Assembly: GCF_001263205.1 (NCBI RefSeq)
Contig: NZ_CP012333.1
Coordinates: 11,079,501-11,143,500, forward strand
From: Labilithrix luteola
GTDB lineage: Bacteria; Myxococcota_A; Polyangia; Polyangiales; Polyangiaceae
Reading direction: 5' to 3'
Length of the DNA stretch: 64,000 nucleotides
The position numbers were made by a program, and so were the translations under genes. Below, in pieces: positions 51,735-59,873 of this stretch. The notes beneath the pieces were generated by a model, which was given only the letters and a program-made list of their open reading frames with translations, did not search any database and was not told where the DNA came from. Numbering within the stretch: position 1 is the first letter of the stretch; each line of letters opens with the position of its first letter.

Positions 51735-54383
51735 TCAATCGATGCGGACGCTGAACTCGACGGGCCCGAAACGAAGGGTGCCGCCAGATGCCACAGGAGT
51801 CCAGACGGCAGGTTGGATGCGCCCGCCGCCGACGTAGGTTCCGTTGTTCGAGTTCTCGTCGCGAACGAAGAGCTGCACACCCTCGAACTTGAGGGTCGCG
51901 TGCACACCGCTCACACGAGGCTCGATCAACGTGATGGGACACTGCGCAGGATCACGTCCTACGCGAACCTCGACACCGGCGCGGATGGCGAACTGCCCAG
52001 CCGCGCCGATGATCGTGGCGCCGGTCGGATTGCCGACCGCGCCGTACGGATTAGGCGGAGGTTCGAGGGGAGACGGAAGCGCTCCGGTGAGCGGAAACGC
52101 TTCGGGCGAGGACGCCTGCCCCGCGCCCGACGCGGCGGAGGCGAGGTCGCGCGGCAGAGGCTGACCGCACGAGAAGCACACCGCCGACTGACCAGGCGTC
52201 GCCATCGTGAGCATGTTGCAGGCGGGGCAGCGCACCTGAACGACCGGCGCGCCCCCCGCTACGGCTAAAGGGTAGCCACCTCCTTTCGGTTCGGGGGGAG
52301 GTGGGACGGGGGACGGGGGGACGGGGGCCGGAGGCGCGTAGGCCGCCTGCGCGAACGCAGGAGCTTGGGCCTGTGCCTGCGCGACAGGCGCCGGCGCAGC
52401 GCCGTACACCGCTGCGGGAGCTTCCTCGGCGGACGCACCGTAGCCACCGCCACCGCCGCCCGAGCCGTAGTTGCCACCGCCATAGCCACCGCCAGGCTGG
52501 TTGCCACCACCGTAGCCGCCGCCACCGTAGCCCCCACCACCGTAGGGCGGTGCACCGCCACCGGCGACGACCGGCTGGGGCGGGGGCTGGTTCGCGCGCT
52601 TGCCACCCTTGCCACCGCCGCCACCGCGCAGGAGCACGACGAGGAGGAGCAGGATGACGACGACGATGCCGGCGGCGCCGAGGATGATCGGAAGGTTGAG
52701 CGGCTTCTTGCCGGCCTTCAGCGAGAGCACGGTCTCGGCGGTGACACCGCTTCCGCGCTTTGCCCTGTTGTCGTAGAGGACGACGCGTGTAACGGCAGTC
52801 TCGCCCGAGCCCTCGATGATCTTATCCTCGTCGGGGACGTTGAAGACGGCGAACGTCTCGCTCGTTTCGAGCGCACCGCCGCGCATGTTCTGGGCGATGA
52901 GGTTCGCCATGGCGGCCTTGGCCACCTCGGGATCGTTGCGATTGACGTTCGTGTCCGGCTTCGTGCCGGCGGGAACGAAGTACGCCTCGGCGCGGCTCTT
53001 GTCGCCGGCCCAGCAGAAGTCACCGTAGACGCGGAACGTACCGCCCGGGTGGACGGGGTTCTGGGCGGCCTCGGCCTGCGTCTGCGCGACGTTGATGTTG
53101 AGCGGCCAGGCGGTGGGGTCGACGCCGATCGGCACGTCCTTGAACGACCCGTCGGGTCCGATCATGGGCGTGACGTTCTGGAAGAACAGATTGAACGACT
53201 GTTCCGGCGTGGTCGCGAGGCAGCCGAGGCGCCACTTGACGACCCACATCTGGTTGAAGCGCGACTTGACGAGACCAAGAATCTTGGTGGCCTTCGTCAC
53301 GCCCTGACCGGTGCGCACGATGTCGAAGAAGCCGCCGATCTCGACGTTCGCGAGATCCTGCATGAACTGCATGTCGTTCGACGCATACAGATCGTTCGTC
53401 AGGCCTCCCGAGTTCGGGAAGAAGATCGAGATGACCGGCAGCGGCGTCTTCGGCGCAAGCGGGTTGTTCTCGGGGAAGCGGCCATTGTTGAAGTACTGCT
53501 TCATGGCCTCGGCGCTGACCGCCGCGCTGCCCGCGTCTTCACGGCCCGCGCCGTTCGACAGGAAGACCATCGCCTGGTGCATCGGAACGCTCTGAATCGC
53601 GCCCGAGTTGCCGATGTCACCGAACGACTGCGTGATGCTCTTGATCTGGTTGAACAGCGGGCGGCCGCGCTGGTGCGAAGGCGACGTGCTCGGGTTCGCG
53701 TTCAGGATGTTCACGAGCGTCGCCTTCTGCGCCGCGGGAACCCACGACGAGTTGGCGACGTACGGGCTGATGCGATCGTCGAAGATGATGAGCTTCGCGA
53801 TGTCGTTCTTGCCCATCGTGCCGATGAACTGGTTCGCGACCTGACGCGCGTCCTCGTAGCGGGCGCCCATCATGCTCGATGCATCGAGCGCGATGAGCCA
53901 CGCCGTGCCGACCAGAGGGTCGTTGCCGGCCTGCGACCACTGCGCCTTGCTGTCGAACTTCGCGGGAAGGTCGCTGCCGTCGACGCGCACCGTGAAGCGG
54001 GCGTTCGCCTCGGAGAACGGGAACGCCTTCCAGAGGACGTTCGGCTTCTCCACCGCTTCGGAGATGCAGTCGAGGAGCGGGTTGCCCTTCTGCTGGCCGC
54101 AGCCGGCATTCGTGACGACCTCGCTCATCGGCGAGAACTGCACGACTTCGACGACCGTCGTGAGCAGCGGCTGCTGCCCGGCCATACCCGCCCGCGGATC
54201 GATGCGGAGGATGTTGGCCTTCGGCGCGGCGCTGGCCGACGTCGCGAAGGACAGCGTTCCCAGGAGCACGACGAGCGCCGTCCAGAGGGAGGACTGGCGT
54301 GATTCACGACGGGCGCGGCTGGGGCGGCTGGGGCGGCCGGGGCGGCTGAGACACGAGGCGTTCGGTAATGTTCGCTTGCTCAT
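51735..54383 (-). CDS. VWA-domain membrane protein with zinc ribbon and C-terminal FHA domain
   Basis: 882 residues from the ATG at 54383. Basic N-terminus and signal-like segment (WTALVVLLGTLSFATSASA). VWA-type region about 145-340 with LIALDASSMMG (MIDAS-like, DASSM variant). A membrane segment (LPIILGAAGIVVVILLLLVVLL) around 575-597 separates the exported part from a cytoplasmic Gly/Pro/Tyr-rich linker, a zinc ribbon (CPACNML...CFSCGQPLP) and a C-terminal FHA domain with GRDPAQCPI, SGVHA and NNGTYV. The FHA domain would bind a phosphothreonine protein inside the cell, coupling an outside VWA receptor to kinase signalling. The PP2C gene follows after 12 bp. Confidence 0.85.
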   Translation of the reverse strand: MSKRTLPNASCLSRPGRPSRPSRARRESRQSSLWTALVVLLGTLSFATSASAAPKANILRIDPRAGMAGQQPLLTTVVEVVQFSPMSEVVTNAGCGQQKGNPLLDCISEAVEKPNVLWKAFPFSEANARFTVRVDGSDLPAKFDSKAQWSQAGNDPLVGTAWLIALDASSMMGARYEDARQVANQFIGTMGKNDIAKLIIFDDRISPYVANSSWVPAAQKATLVNILNANPSTSPSHQRGRPLFNQIKSITQSFGDIGNSGAIQSVPMHQAMVFLSNGAGREDAGSAAVSAEAMKQYFNNGRFPENNPLAPKTPLPVISIFFPNSGGLTNDLYASNDMQFMQDLANVEIGGFFDIVRTGQGVTKATKILGLVKSRFNQMWVVKWRLGCLATTPEQSFNLFFQNVTPMIGPDGSFKDVPIGVDPTAWPLNINVAQTQAEAAQNPVHPGGTFRVYGDFCWAGDKSRAEAYFVPAGTKPDTNVNRNDPEVAKAAMANLIAQNMRGGALETSETFAVFNVPDEDKIIEGSGETAVTRVVLYDNRAKRGSGVTAETVLSLKAGKKPLNLPIILGAAGIVVVILLLLVVLLRGGGGGKGGKRANQPPPQPVVAGGGAPPYGGGGYGGGGYGGGNQPGGGYGGGNYGSGGGGGGYGASAEEAPAAVYGAAPAPVAQAQAQAPAFAQAAYAPPAPVPPSPVPPPPEPKGGGYPLAVAGGAPVVQVRCPACNMLTMATPGQSAVCFSCGQPLPRDLASAASGAGQASSPEAFPLTGALPSPLEPPPNPYGAVGNPTGATIIGAAGQFAIRAGVEVRVGRDPAQCPITLIEPRVSGVHATLKFEGVQLFVRDENSNNGTYVGGGRIQPAVWTPVASGGTLRFGPVEFSVRID

Positions 54384-54493
54384 TTCGAAAGGCTCGACCT
54401 TTCCCGCATGCCGACGGGCGGACACGCGGCGCAAAAGCGAGCGCAGCGTACTACAGAACGCGGAGCGCGATCAGGAATGGGGCAGCGCCAACG

Positions 54494-54534
54494 AAAAGAG
54501 CGAGGTCCGCTTGCGCTGGGCAGCGGCCTCGCTC
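54494..54534 (-). terminator. terminator after the zinc-ribbon FHA gene
   Basis: GAGCGAGG (54498-54505) pairs with CCTCGCTC (54527-54534); on the minus strand TTTT follows directly. It separates the FHA gene (stop at 54574) from the VWA-FHA gene promoter. Confidence 0.7.
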
Positions 54535-54573
54535 TCGTGTGGGTGTGCGCTCGAAGGGCTGAAAAGCGCCAGT

Positions 54574-55611
54574 TCAGACGCGCGTGACGATCTTCACGAT
54601 GGTCGTGAAGCCGCCGAAGCGGACCTTGTCACCGTCACGAAGGTCGCGCTTACCGTTGAAGCCAATGTGCTCTTCGTTGACGAACGTGCCGTTCGTCGAG
54701 CCCGTGTCTTCGACGGTGATCGTGCCGGCCGTCGCGTCGACGACGAGCGCCGCGTGGCGGGACGAAATCGTCGCGTCGGACAGGGGGATGTCCACTTGCT
54801 CGCCCGAATTCGCACGGCCGACCGTCTTGCGTCCGCCCTGGAGCGGCCAGAAGTCACCCTGCGTGTTCGCTTGGTACGCGACGAGGAAGCCACGGAGCGC
54901 GTTCGGCGGGAGATTCAGCGGAGGAGCGGCGGCGGGCGTGGGAGGCGCGCCGTAGCCAGCGGCCTGCGGAGCGGGCGGCGGGGGGGCGCCGAATCCCTGC
55001 TGATCCGGCGGGCCGAAGCCAGGCTGCGGGGCATAGCCTTGCGCCGGCGGAGGAGCGCCGAACGGCTGCTGCGGAGGCGCACCGAAGGGCTGCTGCGGGG
55101 GCGGGAATCCGCCCTGGGGCTGGCCGTAGCCACCGTACTGCGCGTTGGGATCCGGATATGGTTGACCATATCCCTGCTGCACGGGATCAGGCGCGTAGCC
55201 CGGCATGCCCGCCGGAGCGCCGAACCCCGGCTGCGGAGGAGGCGCGCCAAACCCCGGCTGCTGACCGTACTGCGGCTGCGGCGGGGGGAAGCCACCTTGC
55301 GGCTGGCCGTAGCCACCGCCGTACTGGTCATTGGCGAACGGCATCGCGTCGAGCGCGATGGGGTGACCGTGCGGGCAGTAGCTCTGGCCCGGAGCAATGT
55401 CGTGACCCATCTGACAACGCAGCGGCGCGCCCTGACCGGGCGCAGGAGCGCCGTAGGCGTTCGGCGGCGGAGCACCGAAGCCACCTTGCGCGGGAGGAGG
55501 CGCGAAACCTCCGGGGGCGCCAAAGCCTGGCTGGGCGGTCGGGGTCCCGCAAATGTTGCAGAACTTGTCCGTCGGCTGAGGGGTCGCACCGCACTGCGGA
55601 CACGGATTCAT
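54574..55611 (-). CDS. zinc-ribbon, Pro/Gly/Gln-rich FHA-domain protein
   Basis: 345 residues from the ATG at 55611, with GGAG upstream. Residues 1-25 are a zinc ribbon (CPQCGA...FCNICG); another Cys/His cluster is at about 68-85 (RCQMGHDI, YCPHGHP). The middle 180 residues are low-complexity Gly/Pro/Gln/Tyr sequence of FGAPPP and YGQPQGGFPPP type, likely disordered. The C-terminal FHA domain (about 265-345) has VGRANSGEQVDI, SSRHA and STNGTFV, all key residues. A cytoplasmic adaptor that reads phosphothreonine is likely. It is upstream of the VWA-FHA and PP2C genes on the same strand but has its own terminator. Confidence 0.88.
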   Translation of the reverse strand: MNPCPQCGATPQPTDKFCNICGTPTAQPGFGAPGGFAPPPAQGGFGAPPPNAYGAPAPGQGAPLRCQMGHDIAPGQSYCPHGHPIALDAMPFANDQYGGGYGQPQGGFPPPQPQYGQQPGFGAPPPQPGFGAPAGMPGYAPDPVQQGYGQPYPDPNAQYGGYGQPQGGFPPPQQPFGAPPQQPFGAPPPAQGYAPQPGFGPPDQQGFGAPPPPAPQAAGYGAPPTPAAAPPLNLPPNALRGFLVAYQANTQGDFWPLQGGRKTVGRANSGEQVDIPLSDATISSRHAALVVDATAGTITVEDTGSTNGTFVNEEHIGFNGKRDLRDGDKVRFGGFTTIVKIVTRV

Positions 55612-55748
55612 TCGTCGCTCCTGAGGCGTCACGTCGGATTGTCCAACGGGCCCCGGCAGCATATCGGAGAACCGCGGAAAGGCGAAAGAGCCGAAGGCGA
55701 TGGGGCACTGCGCCAAAAAAAGCTAGCTCTGCCAGCCCGCAACGCACT

Positions 55749-57371
55749 TCAGGAAGCGCGTGCGCGTGGGCGAGGACGCTTCTTCTCGCCGCTCGAAGCC
55801 TTCACCTTCCGCTTCGGAACCGTCGTTGCCGTGGGCGGGAGAGCCTTCGGTTGCGGGGCAGCGCCGATCGCCGCGATGGCGGCTTCGAGGACGGCGCGCA
55901 CGGGCACGTCGTGCTCGCGCGCGGCCGCTAGGCATGCCGAAAATTCCGGCTTGCGGGACGGAGGACCAAACGGGCCGGCCGCGACCTTGACGGGGATCGT
56001 CCCGTACGGCGTCGCGACGTGTTCGACGTGCCGGGGCCTCGTCACGCGCGCGACCTCGTGACGGCGGACGCCAATCGTCGTGCTCTCGCGCAGCATCACG
56101 GCGGCGATGTCGTCGGCCTGCGCGAGCGGAGCAAGCGCGCAGAGCTGGAACGCCGGACGCCCCTTCTTCATGGTCATCGGGACGACCCACGCATCGAGCG
56201 CGCCCTCGGCGAGAAGCGCGTCGATACAATGACCGAGGAGCTCGCCGGTCGCATCGTCGATGTTCGCCTCGAGCACGGCGTGCGTCGTGGTCGGCACCAT
56301 CGACGTCGCTTCGCCGAGCACCACACGAAGGAGGTTCGGTCGGTCGCGGAGGTTCGCGGTGCCCGCGCCCCATCCGGTTCGCTCGGGGGCCATCGCCGGC
56401 CATTGCGCGGAGCCTTCTGCGTGCGCCGCGACGATCGCAGCGCCGGTGGGCGTGACGAACTCGAACGCGAGGCCGCCGTCGTAGGTCGGCAGTCCATGCA
56501 AGCACTCGACGACCGCAGGCGGCGGGAGCGGCAGCACGCCATGACGCGCCTTCACCCAACCGTGGCCCATCGGAAGCGGCGACACGACGACGCGCGCACC
56601 GAGATACTCGAGGGCCGCCGCGCTTCCGACCACGTCGACGATGGCATCGACCGCACCGACTTCGTGGAAATGCACGTCGTCGATCGGCATGCGATGAACC
56701 CGCGATTCCGACTCGGCGAGCTTCCGGAACGTGGCCTGCGCCCGCTCTTTCACCCCGCGCGGAAGCTTGGACGCATCGAGCATCTTGCGGATGGCCCCGT
56801 AGGTCCGCTCCGGCTGCTTCCCGTCGACGTGAACGTCGAACGCGGTCGCGACGATCCCACTGCGCTCACGCGTACCGAAGTGCACGTGAAAGCCCTTCAG
56901 CGGAAGCAGCGCGACGGCGTTGGTGACGACCTTCTCGGGTACCCCGAGGTCGACGAGCGCCGCAATGATCATGTCCCCCGCGAGCCCACTCGGAGCATCG
57001 AAGAACAGGGTCTTTCCATGCCCCGCACCGAGCTTCAGACCCTCGCGGCTCCCCCCGTGCGCGTGCACGTGTCCATGCCCATGAGCGTGGCCGTGCTCGT
57101 GATCGTGATCATGTCCGTGAGCATGCGCATGATCATGAGGATGCGCGTGTCCATGAGCATGCGAATGGCCGTGCTCGTCTTCATGATCATGGCCTGCGCC
57201 GTGCGCATGGAGCTCGTCGTCGGCGTGGGCGTGATCGTGATGCGCGTGAGCATGGGCATGTTCGTGCCCGTGTTCGTGCGCGTGCACGGTGCCGTCGGCG
57301 TGACCGTGCGCGTGCGCGTGGACGTGGCCGTGCGTCTTCGCGCCTTTGATCTTCTTCTTTTTCGCGCTCAC
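55749..57371 (-). CDS. larC: LarC-type nickel insertion protein with His-rich N-terminal extension
   Basis: 540 residues, GTG start overlapping the larB stop by four bases. The LarC core (from about residue 121, TLFFDAPSGLAGDMI, to the end) inserts nickel into the nickel-pincer nucleotide used by lactate racemase and related enzymes. Core signatures include HRMPIDDVHFHEVGAVDAIVDVVG, PTGAAI and ANIDDATGE. The first about 110 residues are Lys-rich, then a long His tract (about 40 His in residues 14-105, mostly HAH, HGH, HDH) that could hold or sense nickel. Typical LarC proteins are about 400-420 residues and lack it. The C-terminus is Lys/Arg/Pro-rich. Single reading frame, unlike the split larC1/larC2 of Lactobacillus. 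Confidence 0.92.
   Translation of the reverse strand: MSAKKKKIKGAKTHGHVHAHAHGHADGTVHAHEHGHEHAHAHAHHDHAHADDELHAHGAGHDHEDEHGHSHAHGHAHPHDHAHAHGHDHDHEHGHAHGHGHVHAHGGSREGLKLGAGHGKTLFFDAPSGLAGDMIIAALVDLGVPEKVVTNAVALLPLKGFHVHFGTRERSGIVATAFDVHVDGKQPERTYGAIRKMLDASKLPRGVKERAQATFRKLAESESRVHRMPIDDVHFHEVGAVDAIVDVVGSAAALEYLGARVVVSPLPMGHGWVKARHGVLPLPPPAVVECLHGLPTYDGGLAFEFVTPTGAAIVAAHAEGSAQWPAMAPERTGWGAGTANLRDRPNLLRVVLGEATSMVPTTTHAVLEANIDDATGELLGHCIDALLAEGALDAWVVPMTMKKGRPAFQLCALAPLAQADDIAAVMLRESTTIGVRRHEVARVTRPRHVEHVATPYGTIPVKVAAGPFGPPSRKPEFSACLAAAREHDVPVRAVLEAAIAAIGAAPQPKALPPTATTVPKRKVKASSGEKKRPRPRARAS
57057..57332 (-). repeat. His-codon low-complexity tract within larC
   Basis: Alternating His with Ala/Gly/Asp/Glu codons (CAT/CAC with GCG, GGC, GAC). 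It reads as an imperfect short-period repeat, prone to slippage, and gives the His-rich extension of LarC. Confidence 0.8.
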
Positions 57372-58144
57372 GGCGTGCTCCGCGCGGCGCGGGCGCGTGC
57401 CCGGAGAATGCGCACCGCCGCAAAGGCCGCGCCGAACCCGTTGTCGATGTTGACGACCGTGATGCCCGAAGCGCAGCTCGTGAGCATGCCGAGCATCGCC
57501 GCAAGGCCGTGGAATGCCGCGCCGTAGCCGACCGACGTCGGGACGGCGATGACCGGCACGTCGACAAGACCGCCGACGACGCTGGAGAGCGCGCCCTCCA
57601 TGCCCGCGATGACGATGATGACGCCGGCCTCCTCGAGGAGCGGGCGCTTGTGGAGCAGGCGGTGAAGGCCCGCCACGCCGACGTCGAAGATGCGGTCGAA
57701 GGTGACGCCGAGCATGCGCATGGTCTCGGCGCATTCCTCGGCCACGGGCAGATCGCTGGTTCCCGCGCTGACGAGGGCGACCTTGGTGTCCGAGAGAGGG
57801 ACGATGGGCGAGCGCTCGAGCGTGCAGGTGCGCGCCATCGGGGAGTGTTTCATCCCCTCGATCTCACTCACGACGACCGCCGCCTTCGCGTCGTCGACGC
57901 GCGTGACGAGCACGTTCTGGCCGGTGCGCGCGAGCTCCTTCGCGATCGCCACGATCTGCGCCGCCGTCTTGCCTTCCCCGAGGATCACCTCCGGAACGCC
58001 CTGACGGATCGCGCGATGGTGGTCGACGTGCGCAAAGCCGAGATCGGCGAACGGCAGCTGCCGCAACTCCGTCAACGCATCTTCGATCGGCGTACCGCCG
58101 GCTCGTACGCGCGCGAGCAGATCCTTGAGTCGAGCTTCGTCCAC
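57368..58144 (-). CDS. larB: LarB, pyridinium-3,5-biscarboxylic acid mononucleotide synthase
   Basis: 258 residues. LarB carboxylates and hydrolyses nicotinic acid adenine dinucleotide, the first step toward the nickel-pincer cofactor. The N-terminal helical region (1-70) and a C-terminal AIR-carboxylase-like domain are visible: VALVSAGTSDLPVAEECAET, VAGLHRLL, GMEGALSSVVGGLVDVPVIAVPTSVGYG and NIDNGFGAAF, which closely match the family. Followed immediately by larC (overlap). Neither larE (sulphur insertion) nor larA lies in the window, so they must be elsewhere if the pathway is complete. Divergent from an unknown membrane gene. Confidence 0.93.
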   Translation of the reverse strand: MDEARLKDLLARVRAGGTPIEDALTELRQLPFADLGFAHVDHHRAIRQGVPEVILGEGKTAAQIVAIAKELARTGQNVLVTRVDDAKAAVVVSEIEGMKHSPMARTCTLERSPIVPLSDTKVALVSAGTSDLPVAEECAETMRMLGVTFDRIFDVGVAGLHRLLHKRPLLEEAGVIIVIAGMEGALSSVVGGLVDVPVIAVPTSVGYGAAFHGLAAMLGMLTSCASGITVVNIDNGFGAAFAAVRILRARARAARSTP

Positions 58145-58512
58145 GCGCGCTCTTTAGCATGGGACGAGAAACCGTGGGTCGGGTCGACTCGGGCGCGACC
58201 GTAGCCCCGTTCTCCGGTTCGAAGCGCAAAAATGGGCTGGCTCCGCTGCCGAGACCTCGAGAGCACTCGACCGATTGCTCCTGTCCGCCCGTCCGCTTGT
58301 CCGCTTGTCCTCTTTGTTGCCAATTTCCGTCGCCGCGCTTCGTCGCTCGGCTCGGAACCGGACGGAAATACTCGGTCCGCGAACGGTTCGGTGCTCTACA
58401 GCGCAACTCGGTTGCGCTGATTTGAAAAGTCAAACGGAGATCGCGACAGACTTGTGCAAAGGACCGTGGATTCGGGGCCCTCGCCCATCGTGGGCCCCGA
58501 AATTCACGGTCC
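58145..58512. other. 368-bp gene-free region with two hairpins, between larB and a membrane gene
   Basis: No gene supported. A perfect hairpin with a 9-base stem and TCG loop (CAGCGCAAC / GTTGCGCTG, 58399-58419) and a longer palindrome at 58461-58512 lie here. The region contains the 5' leader of larB (minus) and of the membrane gene (plus), so either could be regulated by these. I looked for a known nickel riboswitch pattern and could not support one. Confidence 0.5.
58461..58512. repeat. long near-perfect inverted repeat
   Basis: A 20-nt left arm (58461-58480) and 21-nt right arm (58492-58512) pair at GGACCGTG/CACGGTCC and CGGGGCCC/GGGCCCCG, with a short internal mismatch, around an 11-nt loop. 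It ends just before an ATG at 58513, so the true start of the next gene is more likely at 58546. Confidence 0.8.
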
Positions 58513-58545
58513 ATGCAAGTGGCCGCCGCAGTAGTCTGCCGCGCC

Positions 58546-59100
58546 ATGCCGCTGCCTTTCGCGATTCCCGTCGGTCTCCTCGTGGGGATGACGCTCGCGT
58601 GGCTCGCGCGGAGCGAGCTTGCGCGCTCCGAGGTTCCGCTCGTCCTTGCTCGTCCGTTCCTCGTCGCGCTCGGGCTCTCCGTGCTGGTGTTCGCGCCCGT
58701 CGTCGGCTACTTCGCCGCCTTCCACGGCGATTGGGCTTACCTCTATCTCGTCCGCTGGAACCGCGTTCCGTCCGCGCTGGATCTCGCCTTCGTCCTCGTC
58801 GCGGCCGCGCAAATTCCCCTCGGCTTCGCGCTGGCGTCACCGTGGGCGATTGCCAAGCGAAGCTCACGCTTCCTGACGGCGTCGGCCATCGCGCTCGGCG
58901 TCGTGCTCGCGGCGAGCGCAGTGACTGCGCGGCGGCTCGGGGTCAGCGCCACGTATGCCCAGTATCAAGGAGGATTTGGCGCGGTACCGATTGGACGCAG
59001 TCCGCTCGGGCGCGGGGTACTCCTGAGCTGGGCGGTCCTGGCAGCCGGCTACGCATGGACGGCGCACGTGCTTCGGTCGGCGCGTTCGCGGCGTCCGTGA
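58546..59100 (+). CDS. multi-span membrane protein, unrecognised
   Basis: 184 residues from the ATG at 58546; an ATG at 58513 would also be in frame but abuts the palindrome. Five hydrophobic segments are visible, at about 3-20, 38-58, 78-100, 112-130 and 150-170, separated by short charged loops (ARSELARSEV, KRSSRF). No family recognised, no motif. The final residues are Arg-rich, suggesting a cytoplasmic C-terminus. An unknown soluble protein gene follows after 30 bp on the same strand. Confidence 0.65.
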   Translation: MPLPFAIPVGLLVGMTLAWLARSELARSEVPLVLARPFLVALGLSVLVFAPVVGYFAAFHGDWAYLYLVRWNRVPSALDLAFVLVAAAQIPLGFALASPWAIAKRSSRFLTASAIALGVVLAASAVTARRLGVSATYAQYQGGFGAVPIGRSPLGRGVLLSWAVLAAGYAWTAHVLRSARSRRP

Positions 59101-59130
59101 CGGGCTCGGGCGTGCTAGAACGAACTGGCT

Positions 59131-59721
59131 ATGTGGGTCCGCGGCGCGGCCATCCGTCCTGTTCCACCGTACGCGGTCGTCGATCGTCGTGTGCTCGATA
59201 CCATCGAGGACGAGCTCGCCGAGAACGGGCAACGTACGAAGTCGGATCTCGATGACGCCTTCGGGCGCTTCGAGAACACGCAGCCTGCCCTCGCCCACGA
59301 AGCCGCGCAGGTGCTCGCGCGCCCGCTCGATCAAACGGCGCTCGCCCTCGGGTACTTCCTCACGATCGCCGTGTGGATGGCGTTCGACCGCGCGTTCGGA
59401 AGCCGCCTCGCCGAGGTGACGGAAGACGAGCTGCGGGCCGCCGAGAGCGCGCTCACGCTCGAAGAAGAACTTCGTGCTGCGCACGCCAACGAGCCCCTCG
59501 AGCTCGACGACGTTATGGCGATCGAGCAGCCGGGCGTTCTCGGTTTCATCAATGAGCACCTCGAAGCGGCCCTCGAACCGAGCGATTCGCGCGAAGAGAC
59601 GCGCGAGGTCGACGTCGACGACGTGCACACGGTCTATCGCACGGTGCTGATCATGACCCTCGCCCTCTCCCACGCGGTGGGAACGGCGTCGGGAGCGAGA
59701 CCGCGCGAGATGCTCGCGTAG
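59131..59721 (+). CDS. conserved-looking soluble protein, unrecognised
   Basis: 196 residues. Predicted mostly helical and acidic (DTIEDELAENGQRTKSDLDD, EEELRAAHANEPLELDDVM). A moderately hydrophobic helix, LGYFLTIAVWMAFDRAFG (about 75-92), could be buried or membrane-associated. No signal peptide or Cys. No family recognised; the composition and codon pattern are those of a real gene. It precedes a kinase gene by 150 bp on the same strand. Confidence 0.65.
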   Translation: MWVRGAAIRPVPPYAVVDRRVLDTIEDELAENGQRTKSDLDDAFGRFENTQPALAHEAAQVLARPLDQTALALGYFLTIAVWMAFDRAFGSRLAEVTEDELRAAESALTLEEELRAAHANEPLELDDVMAIEQPGVLGFINEHLEAALEPSDSREETREVDVDDVHTVYRTVLIMTLALSHAVGTASGARPREMLA

Positions 59722-59873
59722 GCGGTTGCGCAAAGCTCGCGACTATTTGTCGCAAACACGCTCGGCGCGGCCCACGGCCCCGCTGCACCTACTCGAAACC
59801 ACACAAAAAATTCTGCTGTCCCGTCACGTGGTCGTTGCTGCCAGACGCCTAGCGTCGAGCTATCTTCACCGTG

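Noticed and set aside
47966..52268. Two long plus-strand frames antisense to the copper ATPase and PP2C genes
   Set aside because: Arg/His-rich antisense readings with no family signatures.
53872..56061. 729-codon plus-strand frame across the VWA-FHA and FHA genes
   Set aside because: Spans several real minus-strand genes and has biased Arg/Ala composition.
57057..57332. CRISPR-like regular repeat
   Set aside because: It is a coding His tract with 6-12 base periodicity and no spacers.
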